Source: Microbacterium endophyticum (GTDB taxonomy: Bacteria; Actinomycetota; Actinomycetes; Actinomycetales; Microbacteriaceae). Taken from it: a DNA stretch of 64,000 nt. The DNA is taken from assembly GCF_011047135.1 (NCBI RefSeq), contig NZ_CP049255.1, positions 1,674,001-1,738,000 of the forward strand, given 5' to 3'. A program made the position numbers and the translations under genes. The notes beneath the pieces are model-generated. The model saw only the letters and a list, made by a program, of their open reading frames with translations, did not search any database and was not told the DNA's origin. Below, piece by piece: positions 52,900-59,877 of the stretch. Positions within the stretch are counted from its first letter, which is position 1. Every line of letters starts with the position of its first letter.

Positions 52900-54252
52900 G
52901 TGAATCAGCCGACTCACGACCGCAACGATGACCTGTTCGCCCACGCGCGCGAAGTGATTCCGGGAGGCGTGAACTCTCCCGTGCGCGCCTACGGTTCCGT
53001 TGGCGGAGCGCCGCGTTTTCTCGCTTCGGCAACAGGACCGTACGTGACCGACGCTGCAGGAACCTCCTATGTCGATCTCGTAGCGTCGTGGGGCCCGGCG
53101 CTGTTGGGCCACGCTCACCCCGAGATTGTCGCGGCGGTACAGGATGCGGCATCCCGTGGTCTTTCGTTCGGTGCTCCCACTGAAGCCGAGGTCGACCTCG
53201 CCACGGTGATCTCTGAGCGGGTTGTCGCCCCTGGCGAAGGTGACGCCGTGCGTCGACCGGTGGAGCGCGTGCGCCTGGTCTCGACCGGAACAGAAGCCAC
53301 GATGACGGCGATTCGTCTCGCGCGCGGGTACACCGGTCGCGACTTGCTCGTGAAGTTCGCCGGGCACTATCACGGTCACTCCGACGGACTGCTCGCTGCC
53401 GCAGGTTCTGGCGTGGCGACCCTCGCTTTGCCGGGCTCGGCTGGCGTGCCGGCTCCGATTGCCGCGCAAACGCTCGTTCTGCCGTACAACGATCTCGACG
53501 CCGTGCGTGAAGTATTCGCCGTACACGGCGACAAGATTGCCGCTGTCATCGTTGAGGCAGCCGCGGCCAACATGGGCGTTGTCGCGCCCGATGCCGGCTA
53601 CAACGCGGCGCTCGCCGATATCGCCCACGAGCACGGGGCACTACTGATTCTCGACGAGGTACTTACGGGCTTCCGCGTGCACCCCGCGGGCTACTGGGGC
53701 CTTCAGCAAGAAGCGGGCGAAATCTACACTCCTGACATCTTCGCCTTCGGCAAGGTCGTCGGCGGCGGGATGCCTCTGGCCGCCCTCGGCGGACGTGCCG
53801 ATGTCATGGACTCACTTGCACCCCTGGGCCCCGTCTACCAAGCGGGCACGCTGTCGGGCAACCCGCTTTCGGTTGCGGCAGGACTCGCCACGCTGAGGCT
53901 CGCGACCCCCGAGGTGTACGCGAAGGTGAATGCTGCGGCATCCGCTGTTGCCACCGCGCTGTCGGGAGCGCTCGCGATGGAGGGCATCGCGCATGCCGTG
54001 CCGCGTGCCGGGTCGCTGTTCGGTGTCGTGTTTGCCGACGAGGCTCCGCGCACGTACGCCCAAGCTCTCGAGCAAGAATCCTGGCGCTACCCGGCGTTCT
54101 TCCACGCGATGCTCGATTCCGGAGTTTCGTTGCCGCCGAGTGTCTTCGAAGCGTGGTTCTTGACCGCAGCTCACGATGACGATGCTCTCGGGCGCGTGCT
54201 CGCGGCGCTGCCGATTGCCGCGCGCGCGGCCGCGGAGGCTGTGCGCCCGTGA
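52900..54252 (+). CDS. hemL: Glutamate-1-semialdehyde 2,1-aminomutase
   Basis: 450 residues from GTG 52900, with ATAAGGAG upstream. Class III aminotransferase: PLP lysine in [18 protein letters not shown] (about residue 285), [39 protein letters not shown]. It yields ALA from the HemA product. Ends overlapping cofD by 4 bases (GTGA), linking heme and F420 genes in one transcript. Confidence 0.95.
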   Translation: MNQPTHDRNDDLFAHAREVIPGGVNSPVRAYGSVGGAPRFLASATGPYVTDAAGTSYVDLVASWGPALLGHAHPEIVAAVQDAASRGLSFGAPTEAEVDLATVISERVVAPGEGDAVRRPVERVRLVSTGTEATMTAIRLARGYTGRDLLVKFAGHYHGHSDGLLAAAGSGVATLALPGSAGVPAPIAAQTLVLPYNDLDAVREVFAVHGDKIAAVIVEAAAANMGVVAPDAGYNAALADIAHEHGALLILDEVLTGFRVHPAGYWGLQQEAGEIYTPDIFAFGKVVGGGMPLAALGGRADVMDSLAPLGPVYQAGTLSGNPLSVAAGLATLRLATPEVYAKVNAAASAVATALSGALAMEGIAHAVPRAGSLFGVVFADEAPRTYAQALEQESWRYPAFFHAMLDSGVSLPPSVFEAWFLTAAHDDDALGRVLAALPIAARAAAEAVRP

Positions 54253-55208
54253 GTGGAGTCGTCGTGCTTGCCGGCGGTGTCGGCGGGTCGAAATTCACCC
54301 TCGGCGTGCGCGCTGCGCTTGCCACGCTCGGTGAGCCCGAAGCGACAGTCATCGTCAACACCGGAGACGACATCTGGTTGTCGGGTGTGCGGCTGCAACC
54401 CGACGTCGACTCGATGGTTTACGCGCTGGCTGGAGCCAACGACACCGAACGCGGGTGGGGCCGAGCCGGCGACACCGAGCGCGTCAACACCGAGCTGCAG
54501 GCGTGGGGCACGGGGTGGCCGTGGTTCACTCTCGGAGACCTCGACCTCGGCACACACATCGCCCGCACCGGATGGTTGCGCGACGGGCTGACCCCCACTG
54601 AGGTGCTCGAGCGGATGTCGAAGCGTTGGCCGCTCGGCGCCAAGCTGCTGCCGATGACCGATGACGAGGTCGACACCCACGTGCTGCTGAAAAACGGCGA
54701 GCGGCTGCACTTTCAAGAGTGGTGGACGAGGTATCGCGCCCAGCTGCCCCCCGCGGGCTTCGAGAACCCCGGCATTGCCGATTCGTTCGCGGCGCCCGGT
54801 GTGATCGAGGCGATCGAAGACGCCGAGCTCGTGCTGATCGCGCCGTCGAACCCGGTGGTGTCGATCGGCCCGATCCTCGCGGTGCCCGGAATCCATGAAG
54901 CCCTGCGAGCAACCGGTGGCCCCGTCATCGGTGTGTCACCCATCATCGGGGGAAACGTCGTTCGCGGTATGGCGGACGTGTGCCTGAACGCCGTGGGCGT
55001 TCGCACAGCGGCCGACGCGGTAGCTGCCCACTACGGCGCGCGCCTTGACGGCGGCGTGCTGGACACATGGCTCATAGCCGAAGAAGATGCTGGGCTTGCG
55101 GCATCCGTTGAAGCCCTGGGTATATCGGTCGACGTCGTGCCGTTGTGGATGCGCGACGCCGATACCACAGAAGCACTCGCCGCGGCAGCAATTTCCGCCG
55201 GCCGCTGA
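54249..55208 (+). CDS. cofD: 2-phospho-L-lactate (or phosphoenolpyruvate) transferase of F420 synthesis
   Basis: 319 residues from GTG 54249. CofD/FbiA signature [17 protein letters not shown] at the N-terminus, [35 protein letters not shown] and [13 protein letters not shown]. It joins the phospho-acid moiety to FO, giving dehydro-F420-0 or F420-0. The usual partner cofE/fbiB does not follow; a 102-bp inverted-end element does. Confidence 0.94.
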   Translation: MSGVVVLAGGVGGSKFTLGVRAALATLGEPEATVIVNTGDDIWLSGVRLQPDVDSMVYALAGANDTERGWGRAGDTERVNTELQAWGTGWPWFTLGDLDLGTHIARTGWLRDGLTPTEVLERMSKRWPLGAKLLPMTDDEVDTHVLLKNGERLHFQEWWTRYRAQLPPAGFENPGIADSFAAPGVIEAIEDAELVLIAPSNPVVSIGPILAVPGIHEALRATGGPVIGVSPIIGGNVVRGMADVCLNAVGVRTAADAVAAHYGARLDGGVLDTWLIAEEDAGLAASVEALGISVDVVPLWMRDADTTEALAAAAISAGR

Positions 55209-55269
55209 GGACCAGGCTGCGCCCTATTCCCATACGCCCTATTCCCGTGTGGATTACTTAGGCCGACCC

Positions 55270-55371
55270 CCTGCCCTAACTCAGGCAATGTGTCGGTGTG
55301 ACTGTGCCTCGACCCCGGATTTCTGCGGAAGCTTCGTCTCGCCCGATCCACACAGCCTGAGTTAGTGCAGG
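55270..55371. repeat. 102-bp inverted-end element, copy 1
   Basis: Left arm 55270-55287 (CCTGCCCTAACTCAGGCA) and right arm 55354-55371 (AGCCTGAGTTAGTGCAGG) enclose 66 nt. It occupies the 207-bp gap between the convergent cofD and GrpB-like genes. Same length and arm spacing as the copies at 55961 and 57212. Confidence 0.75.
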
Positions 55372-55415
55372 CGCGGGCTGGGCCAGCCTCAGCGTGAGTG
55401 CAGACACGGGCGATG

Positions 55416-55937
55416 TCAGCTGCGCGCGCGGACCAGGATCTCGGTGATGAACGAGGTTTTGGCATCCGAGTATTGGTTCATATCTGCCCAGTCGCGGGTA
55501 GCGAGCTGCCGTTTGAGCACCGCGTAGGCATCTCGATCGGCGGGATGCTGCCGGAGCCAGTCGCGAAACAGTAGGTGGTTTTCTTCCCACTCACTGCCGG
55601 CGGTGCAGATGTGGACGTGGGCATCGAGGTTCGGAGTGCGCAGCATGCGATGACCGGGCTCGCGGACGCGGAGCACGTATCCAGCTGCAACCAACGCCGG
55701 CACATAGTCGCGTTCATCTTCGACGTCGGCCACGCTGACATCGATGTCGATGATGGGTTTCGCCGGAAGCCCCGGCACCGAAGTCGAGCCGATGTGGTCA
55801 ATGCGGCGGGCGCGAGTACCGAGTGCAGTGCTGATCCGCGCGTGTTCCAGAACGAACCGCTCTGGCCAGGCCGGGTCGGGATCGACGATAACTATCGCGC
55901 GCGGCTCGACGCCGCCAATCAGCTCCACATCGTCCAC
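55416..55937 (-). CDS. GrpB/UPF0157-family nucleotidyltransferase-like protein
   Basis: 173 residues. Nucleotidyltransferase-type core RIDHIGSTSVPGLPAKPIIDIDVSV with the GSTxxxGxxxKPxxDI pattern, then EPGHRMLRT and HVHICTAGSEWEENHLLFRDWLR. UPF0157 proteins are often fused to CoaE in actinobacteria; this one is free-standing. Biochemical role unknown. Its start lies 23 bases from element copy 2. Confidence 0.85.
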   Translation of the reverse strand: MDDVELIGGVEPRAIVIVDPDPAWPERFVLEHARISTALGTRARRIDHIGSTSVPGLPAKPIIDIDVSVADVEDERDYVPALVAAGYVLRVREPGHRMLRTPNLDAHVHICTAGSEWEENHLLFRDWLRQHPADRDAYAVLKRQLATRDWADMNQYSDAKTSFITEILVRARS

Positions 55938-55960
55938 GCTTCAGGCTCTCATGCGGTTCC

Positions 55961-56062
55961 CCTGCACTAACTCAGGCAGTGCGCGCGTCCCATCTTCTCG
56001 AAGACTTGATGTTCCGGCGTGCTCCGGCCGAGCTCGATCCGATTTGCCTGAGTACGTGCAAT
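55961..56062. repeat. 102-bp inverted-end element, copy 2
   Basis: Left arm 55961-55978 (CCTGCACTAACTCAGGCA), right arm 56045-56062 (TGCCTGAGTACGTGCAAT), 66-nt interior. It lies in the divergent gap between the GrpB-like and small membrane-protein genes. The last two bases of the right arm differ from the other copies. Confidence 0.75.
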
Positions 56063-56146
56063 CGCCGGATTGACGGGCGGGCACCTCTTTCTCATGGTTT
56101 TGCATCAATGCTGGTCGCGCGTGGGGTTGCTGACTATGCTTCGGGC

Positions 56147-56590
56147 ATGTCGACGATGACAACTTCTGCAGCAGCGACGCCAGCACCCGCGAGCTCCACC
56201 ATCTCTTCCTCCAGAGCGCTCGCCGGGCTCGCCATCATGTTGCTCACCATCGGGGGCTCGCTCGCATTCGCGCTTCCGGTGCAGTGGGTGCAGATGTACT
56301 TCCGGATGGGGTCGGCGCCCGTTGAAGTGACCGCCGCGCAGAATGACCGCTACGTGTGGACAGCAGGAATCGCGGTCGGCGCGCTTCTTGTCGCGCTCGT
56401 TGCGGCGGCGCTTCATCGAAAAAGGGGGCTTCTTGCCCTCACAGCGATCGCATTCGTTTGCGCTCTGATCGCCGCGTTCATCTTTCAGGTGCCAGCGGGC
56501 CGCTTCTCGGTAGAAGGTGCATCGACGAGTGTGCAGCCTGCGGTGAGCTGCTCCGCCCTGGCAGGCGACTGCATAACTGACGCGGTTTAG
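56147..56590 (+). CDS. Small membrane protein, unknown function
   Basis: 147 residues from ATG 56147 (MSTMTTSAAATPAPAS). Ser/Thr/Ala-rich start, then three hydrophobic segments: ALAGLAIMLLTIGGSLAFAL, TAGIAVGALLVALVAAAL and GLLALTAIAFVCALIAAFIF, and a short tail with two Cys (VSCSALAGDC). No recognised domain. The stop is 1 base before the convergent cofC stop. Confidence 0.6.
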   Translation: MSTMTTSAAATPAPASSTISSSRALAGLAIMLLTIGGSLAFALPVQWVQMYFRMGSAPVEVTAAQNDRYVWTAGIAVGALLVALVAAALHRKRGLLALTAIAFVCALIAAFIFQVPAGRFSVEGASTSVQPAVSCSALAGDCITDAV

Positions 56591-56591
56591 G

Positions 56592-57233
56592 TCAACTGAC
56601 GAGCTGACGCGTGCGCGGGCCGAGTCCTAAGGCCTTCGCATCGTTCAGTTGCGCGAGCGTATCGACGTCTCGTCGGAGAGACGAGTCGGCGCGGAGGCTC
56701 AGCGGCGCAAACCCGGCAGCTCGGTGCAGTTCGAACGAATCGGTACCGAAGTCGCTCTGCCACGGTACGCCGACGCGGGCAGTGACGAGCGTCGACCCGG
56801 TGCCTTCGGCATCCGCAACAACCGCGCGGTCCACATTGAGTGCCGCATGTAGAGCCTGGTCGAGATCCATTGCGCGCAGGGCGGGAAGATCGCCCAGCAG
56901 CGCTGCACGGTGGGTGCCATCTGTGTGGGCGGCACCCCGTGCAATGGCGGCGTTCAGACCGGATGCTGGTGCTTCGGTCACGACCTCGACACCCGCCATC
57001 TGTGCACACTCCGCTGCGATGAGCTCATCGTCGGTGACCACGATGACGCGTGACACCTCGGTCGCGGCAGCGGCCGCCGTGATCGTGTCGAGGGCGATGG
57101 CTCGGGCTAGTGGCATCCGATCGATGCCAGTGCCGACGAGCCGTGACTTGCCGATCGCACTGGGTTTCACGGGGATGATGACAACCCAGCCCGCGCGTGC
57201 CTCATCCGTGCCCTGCACGTACTCAGGCTGCAT
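56592..57233 (-). CDS. cofC: 2-phospho-L-lactate guanylyltransferase of F420 synthesis
   Basis: 213 residues. CofC/FbiD pattern: GWVVIIPVKPSAIGKSRLVG at about residues 15-34, VIVVTDDE, GLNAAIARGA, ALLGDLPALRAMDLDQAL and GTGSTLVTA. It activates the phospho-acid with GTP for CofD. The ATG at 57233 lies inside element copy 3 and the first eight residues (MQPEYVQG) are coded by its left arm; no ribosome-binding site precedes it. A GTG at 57218 is an alternative start. Confidence 0.9.
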   Translation of the reverse strand: MQPEYVQGTDEARAGWVVIIPVKPSAIGKSRLVGTGIDRMPLARAIALDTITAAAAATEVSRVIVVTDDELIAAECAQMAGVEVVTEAPASGLNAAIARGAAHTDGTHRAALLGDLPALRAMDLDQALHAALNVDRAVVADAEGTGSTLVTARVGVPWQSDFGTDSFELHRAAGFAPLSLRADSSLRRDVDTLAQLNDAKALGLGPRTRQLVS

Positions 57234-57313
57234 GTTGCTGCCCCGGTGCCGGATTGCCGGAATCACGCTGCCCGGCGCCCGTGCGCGACAAATATTGCCT
57301 GAGTTCGTGCAGG
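57212..57313. repeat. 102-bp inverted-end element, copy 3
   Basis: Left arm 57212-57229 (CCTGCACGTACTCAGGCT), right arm 57296-57313 (TGCCTGAGTTCGTGCAGG), 66-nt interior containing CCGGATTGCCGG. It spans the start codon of cofC and the gap to fgd. Confidence 0.75.
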
Positions 57314-57352
57314 GAAGTGTGCGCGGCCGCCGAGGGAGTGCTGGGCACGCGT

Positions 57353-58366
57353 TTAGGCACCGAATCGGGCGCGCAGGCGCGGCAGTACCTCTTCGCCGTA
57401 CATCCGCAAGAACCCGGCCTGGTCGAAGCCCGGGTCGTGGAAGACGAGGTGCCGGAAGCCCATGTCGACGTACTCGGCGATGCGTTCAACGTGCTCTTCG
57501 GGATCGGTCGAGACGATGAAGCGGGATGCCGCGCGCTCGATCGGCAGTTCATCGGCACGCCGTTGCATCTCGATGGGGTCGTGGACGCCCATCTTCTCTT
57601 CGGGTGAGAGCGCAAGGGGTGCCCAGAAGCGCGTCTTTTCGAGCGCCTGTTCGCGGGTGTCGGCGAGCGACACCTTGACCTCCATGAGGGTGTCGACGTC
57701 GTCGGAACTCCGCCCAGCCTTCTCGATGCCCTCAGCGAGTGCGGGGAGCAGAGTGTCTGTGTAGAGCGCGCGATCCTTGCCGCTCGTCGTGATGAACCCG
57801 TTGGCCATGCGCCCGGCGAGACGAGTCGCGGCGGGGCCGGCGGCACCGATATAGATCGGTACCGGCTTCTCGGGGCGGTCATAGATCGTGGCATCTTTCA
57901 CGTTCCAGAAGTTGCCTTCGTAGGTGACGCGCTCGCCCGCCCACAGCTTTTCCATGAGGATGATCGACTCTTTGAGGCGCTGGAATCGCTCGGGCGCTTC
58001 GGGCCAGTCAAGGCCAAGGGTCACTTCGTTGAGTGCTTCGCCGGTGCCGACGCCGAGGATGATGCGGCCCGGAAACATCACGCCCAGCGTCGCGAATGCC
58101 TGAGCGACTACGGCGGGGTGGTAGCGAAAGGTGGGGGTCAGTACCGAGGTGCCGAGCAGCACGCGGGACGTGCGAGCACCGACGGCCCCGAGCCAGGGGA
58201 GCGCGGCGGGCGCGTGCCCGCCTTCGTGCATCCAGGGCTGAAAGTGATCGGAGATGAACACCGAATCGAAGCCAGAGTCCTCGGCGAGCACAGCAAAGTC
58301 AGCGAGCTCGGCGGGGTTGAACTGCTCAGCGGATGCCTTGTAGCCAAAGCGCAGGGGAACGGTCAT
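57353..58366 (-). CDS. fgd: F420-dependent glucose-6-phosphate dehydrogenase
   Basis: 337 residues, LLM class. It closely follows mycobacterial Fgd1: FGYKASAEQFNPAEL, SDHFQPWMHEGGHAPAALPW, LLGTSVLTPTFRYHPAVVAQ, GVGTGEALNEVTLG, SGKDRALYTDTLLPA, TRFWAPLALSPEEK, HLVFHDPGFDQ. The glucose-6-phosphate residues of the family (Trp, Lys, Arg cluster) appear conserved. It reduces F420 with G6P. Start overlaps the monooxygenase stop (ATGA), so it is translated from one mRNA with it and fbiC. Confidence 0.93.
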   Translation of the reverse strand: MTVPLRFGYKASAEQFNPAELADFAVLAEDSGFDSVFISDHFQPWMHEGGHAPAALPWLGAVGARTSRVLLGTSVLTPTFRYHPAVVAQAFATLGVMFPGRIILGVGTGEALNEVTLGLDWPEAPERFQRLKESIILMEKLWAGERVTYEGNFWNVKDATIYDRPEKPVPIYIGAAGPAATRLAGRMANGFITTSGKDRALYTDTLLPALAEGIEKAGRSSDDVDTLMEVKVSLADTREQALEKTRFWAPLALSPEEKMGVHDPIEMQRRADELPIERAASRFIVSTDPEEHVERIAEYVDMGFRHLVFHDPGFDQAGFLRMYGEEVLPRLRARFGA

Positions 58367-59877
58367 GATGCTCCAATCGAAGCGGGCGGTGAATAAACAT
58401 CGGTGGAAAAAAACTCGCTACCGGTGGTGGCGGCGAGCATGTCACGGAAGGCCTGAACAGTGCCCGGCCACAGAAGGGTGAGGCGGCCAGAGCGGTCGTC
58501 GACGTACCAGTTGTGGCATCCGCCCCCCAGCCACGGCGTGGGCGCGGCGGCGGCATCGATCTCGGCGCTGTAAGTGGTCTCAGCCTCGGGTCGTACCCGC
58601 ACGATGCCGCCAAGCGCTGGTGCTCGGTCAAGACACTGTGTGACGTACTCGGCCTGTGCTTCGGCCATCAGCACCGAAGAGTTGTGGCCGAGTGAGGCGT
58701 TGGGTCCGTTGAGCACGAACAGCTGGGGGAATCCGGAAACGACGGTTGAGGCGAAGGACGTCATCCCCGACGACCAGTGCTCAGCAAGGGTCTGGCCGGT
58801 TTCTCCCGTGATCAGGTGAGCATATGGCTGCTGCGCTGCCGCAAAACCGGTTGCCAACACGACGATGTCGGCGTCATATCGTTCGCCGCTTGCGGCAACC
58901 AACGTTCTGCCCGAAACACTCTCGAGAGCGGATGCCTCTACGGTCACCGCGTCGGATGCCACCGCGGGGTAGTAGTCGTCTGAGAGCAACACGCGCTTGC
59001 AACCGAAGGCGTACGACGGCCGGAGCGCCGCTCGAAGCGCGGGATCAGCGACGTGCTTTTCTCTGTGAGCGTCGGCAAGAGCTGTCGCGTCGGCGGCGGC
59101 AGCAGCGTCGCCTGAACGCGCCGCGTAGCGCGCTTCACCTTCGGAATAGAGCTCTTCGCGAAGTCGCGCGAGAGCTTTGGGATCGTCGCGAAAGGTGGCA
59201 AGTTCCTCGGCGGAATAGCGGCGAGCATCGCGCGGCACAATCCACGGCGCTGTGCGCTGAAAAACCGTGACGTGTGCCGCAGTGCCTGCGAGCTCTGGAA
59301 CAAGCTGCACGGCCGAGGCTCCGGTGCCAACGACGGCAACGCGCTTTCCCGCGAGTTCTGCGCTGTGGTCCCAGCGGGCCGAGTGGAAAAGCGGACCCGT
59401 GAAGGTTTCAAGGCCCGGAATATCCGGAATCACCGGCTCTGTCAGTCGACCGCACGCCAGCACGAGCGCGTGCGCTTCGATCACACCGGGCGCGTCACCC
59501 GAGGTCGACACAACCCACAGCGAGCGGGCGGCATCCCACCGAGCACTTGTGAGCGTGGTGTTGAGGAGAAGCTGCTCGTCAAGGCGCTCATCGCGCACGA
59601 CCTTCTGCAGGTAGCCGTGGATCTCATCACCGGTTGCGAAGAGGGCCGACCATTCTGGATTGGGGTGAGACGCGAAGCCGTAGAGATGGCTCGGTACGTC
59701 GCACGCCACACCCGGATAAGTGTTGTCGCGCCAGGTGCCACCGACGGATGCCCCGCGCTCGATGATTGCGAAGTTGTTGCGGCCCGCGCGCCGCAACTGC
59801 AGTGCCATGCCGATACCGGCGAACCCCGCACCGACGATGAGTTCGTCTACGGTCATTGCCGCGTGGGGAGCGCTCAT
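58363..59877 (-). CDS. Flavin-containing (Baeyer-Villiger-like) monooxygenase
   Basis: 504 residues. FAD motif VGAGFAGIGMALQLRRAG at about residue 16, GTWRDNTYPGVACDVPSHLY, BVMO-type fingerprint FHSARWDHS (FxGxxxHxxxW variant without the first Gly), NADPH motif VVGTGASAVQLVPEL and a late FVLNGPNASLGH. It is coupled at both ends by 4-base overlaps to fbiC and fgd. Its substrate is unknown; an oxygenation linked to F420-dependent chemistry is inference. Confidence 0.88.
   Translation of the reverse strand: MSAPHAAMTVDELIVGAGFAGIGMALQLRRAGRNNFAIIERGASVGGTWRDNTYPGVACDVPSHLYGFASHPNPEWSALFATGDEIHGYLQKVVRDERLDEQLLLNTTLTSARWDAARSLWVVSTSGDAPGVIEAHALVLACGRLTEPVIPDIPGLETFTGPLFHSARWDHSAELAGKRVAVVGTGASAVQLVPELAGTAAHVTVFQRTAPWIVPRDARRYSAEELATFRDDPKALARLREELYSEGEARYAARSGDAAAAADATALADAHREKHVADPALRAALRPSYAFGCKRVLLSDDYYPAVASDAVTVEASALESVSGRTLVAASGERYDADIVVLATGFAAAQQPYAHLITGETGQTLAEHWSSGMTSFASTVVSGFPQLFVLNGPNASLGHNSSVLMAEAQAEYVTQCLDRAPALGGIVRVRPEAETTYSAEIDAAAAPTPWLGGGCHNWYVDDRSGRLTLLWPGTVQAFRDMLAATTGSEFFSTDVYSPPASIGAS

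Noticed and set aside
55200..57320. CRISPR array
   Set aside because: Three similar units exist, but arms are inverted, copies are far apart and flank genes, and there are no cas genes.
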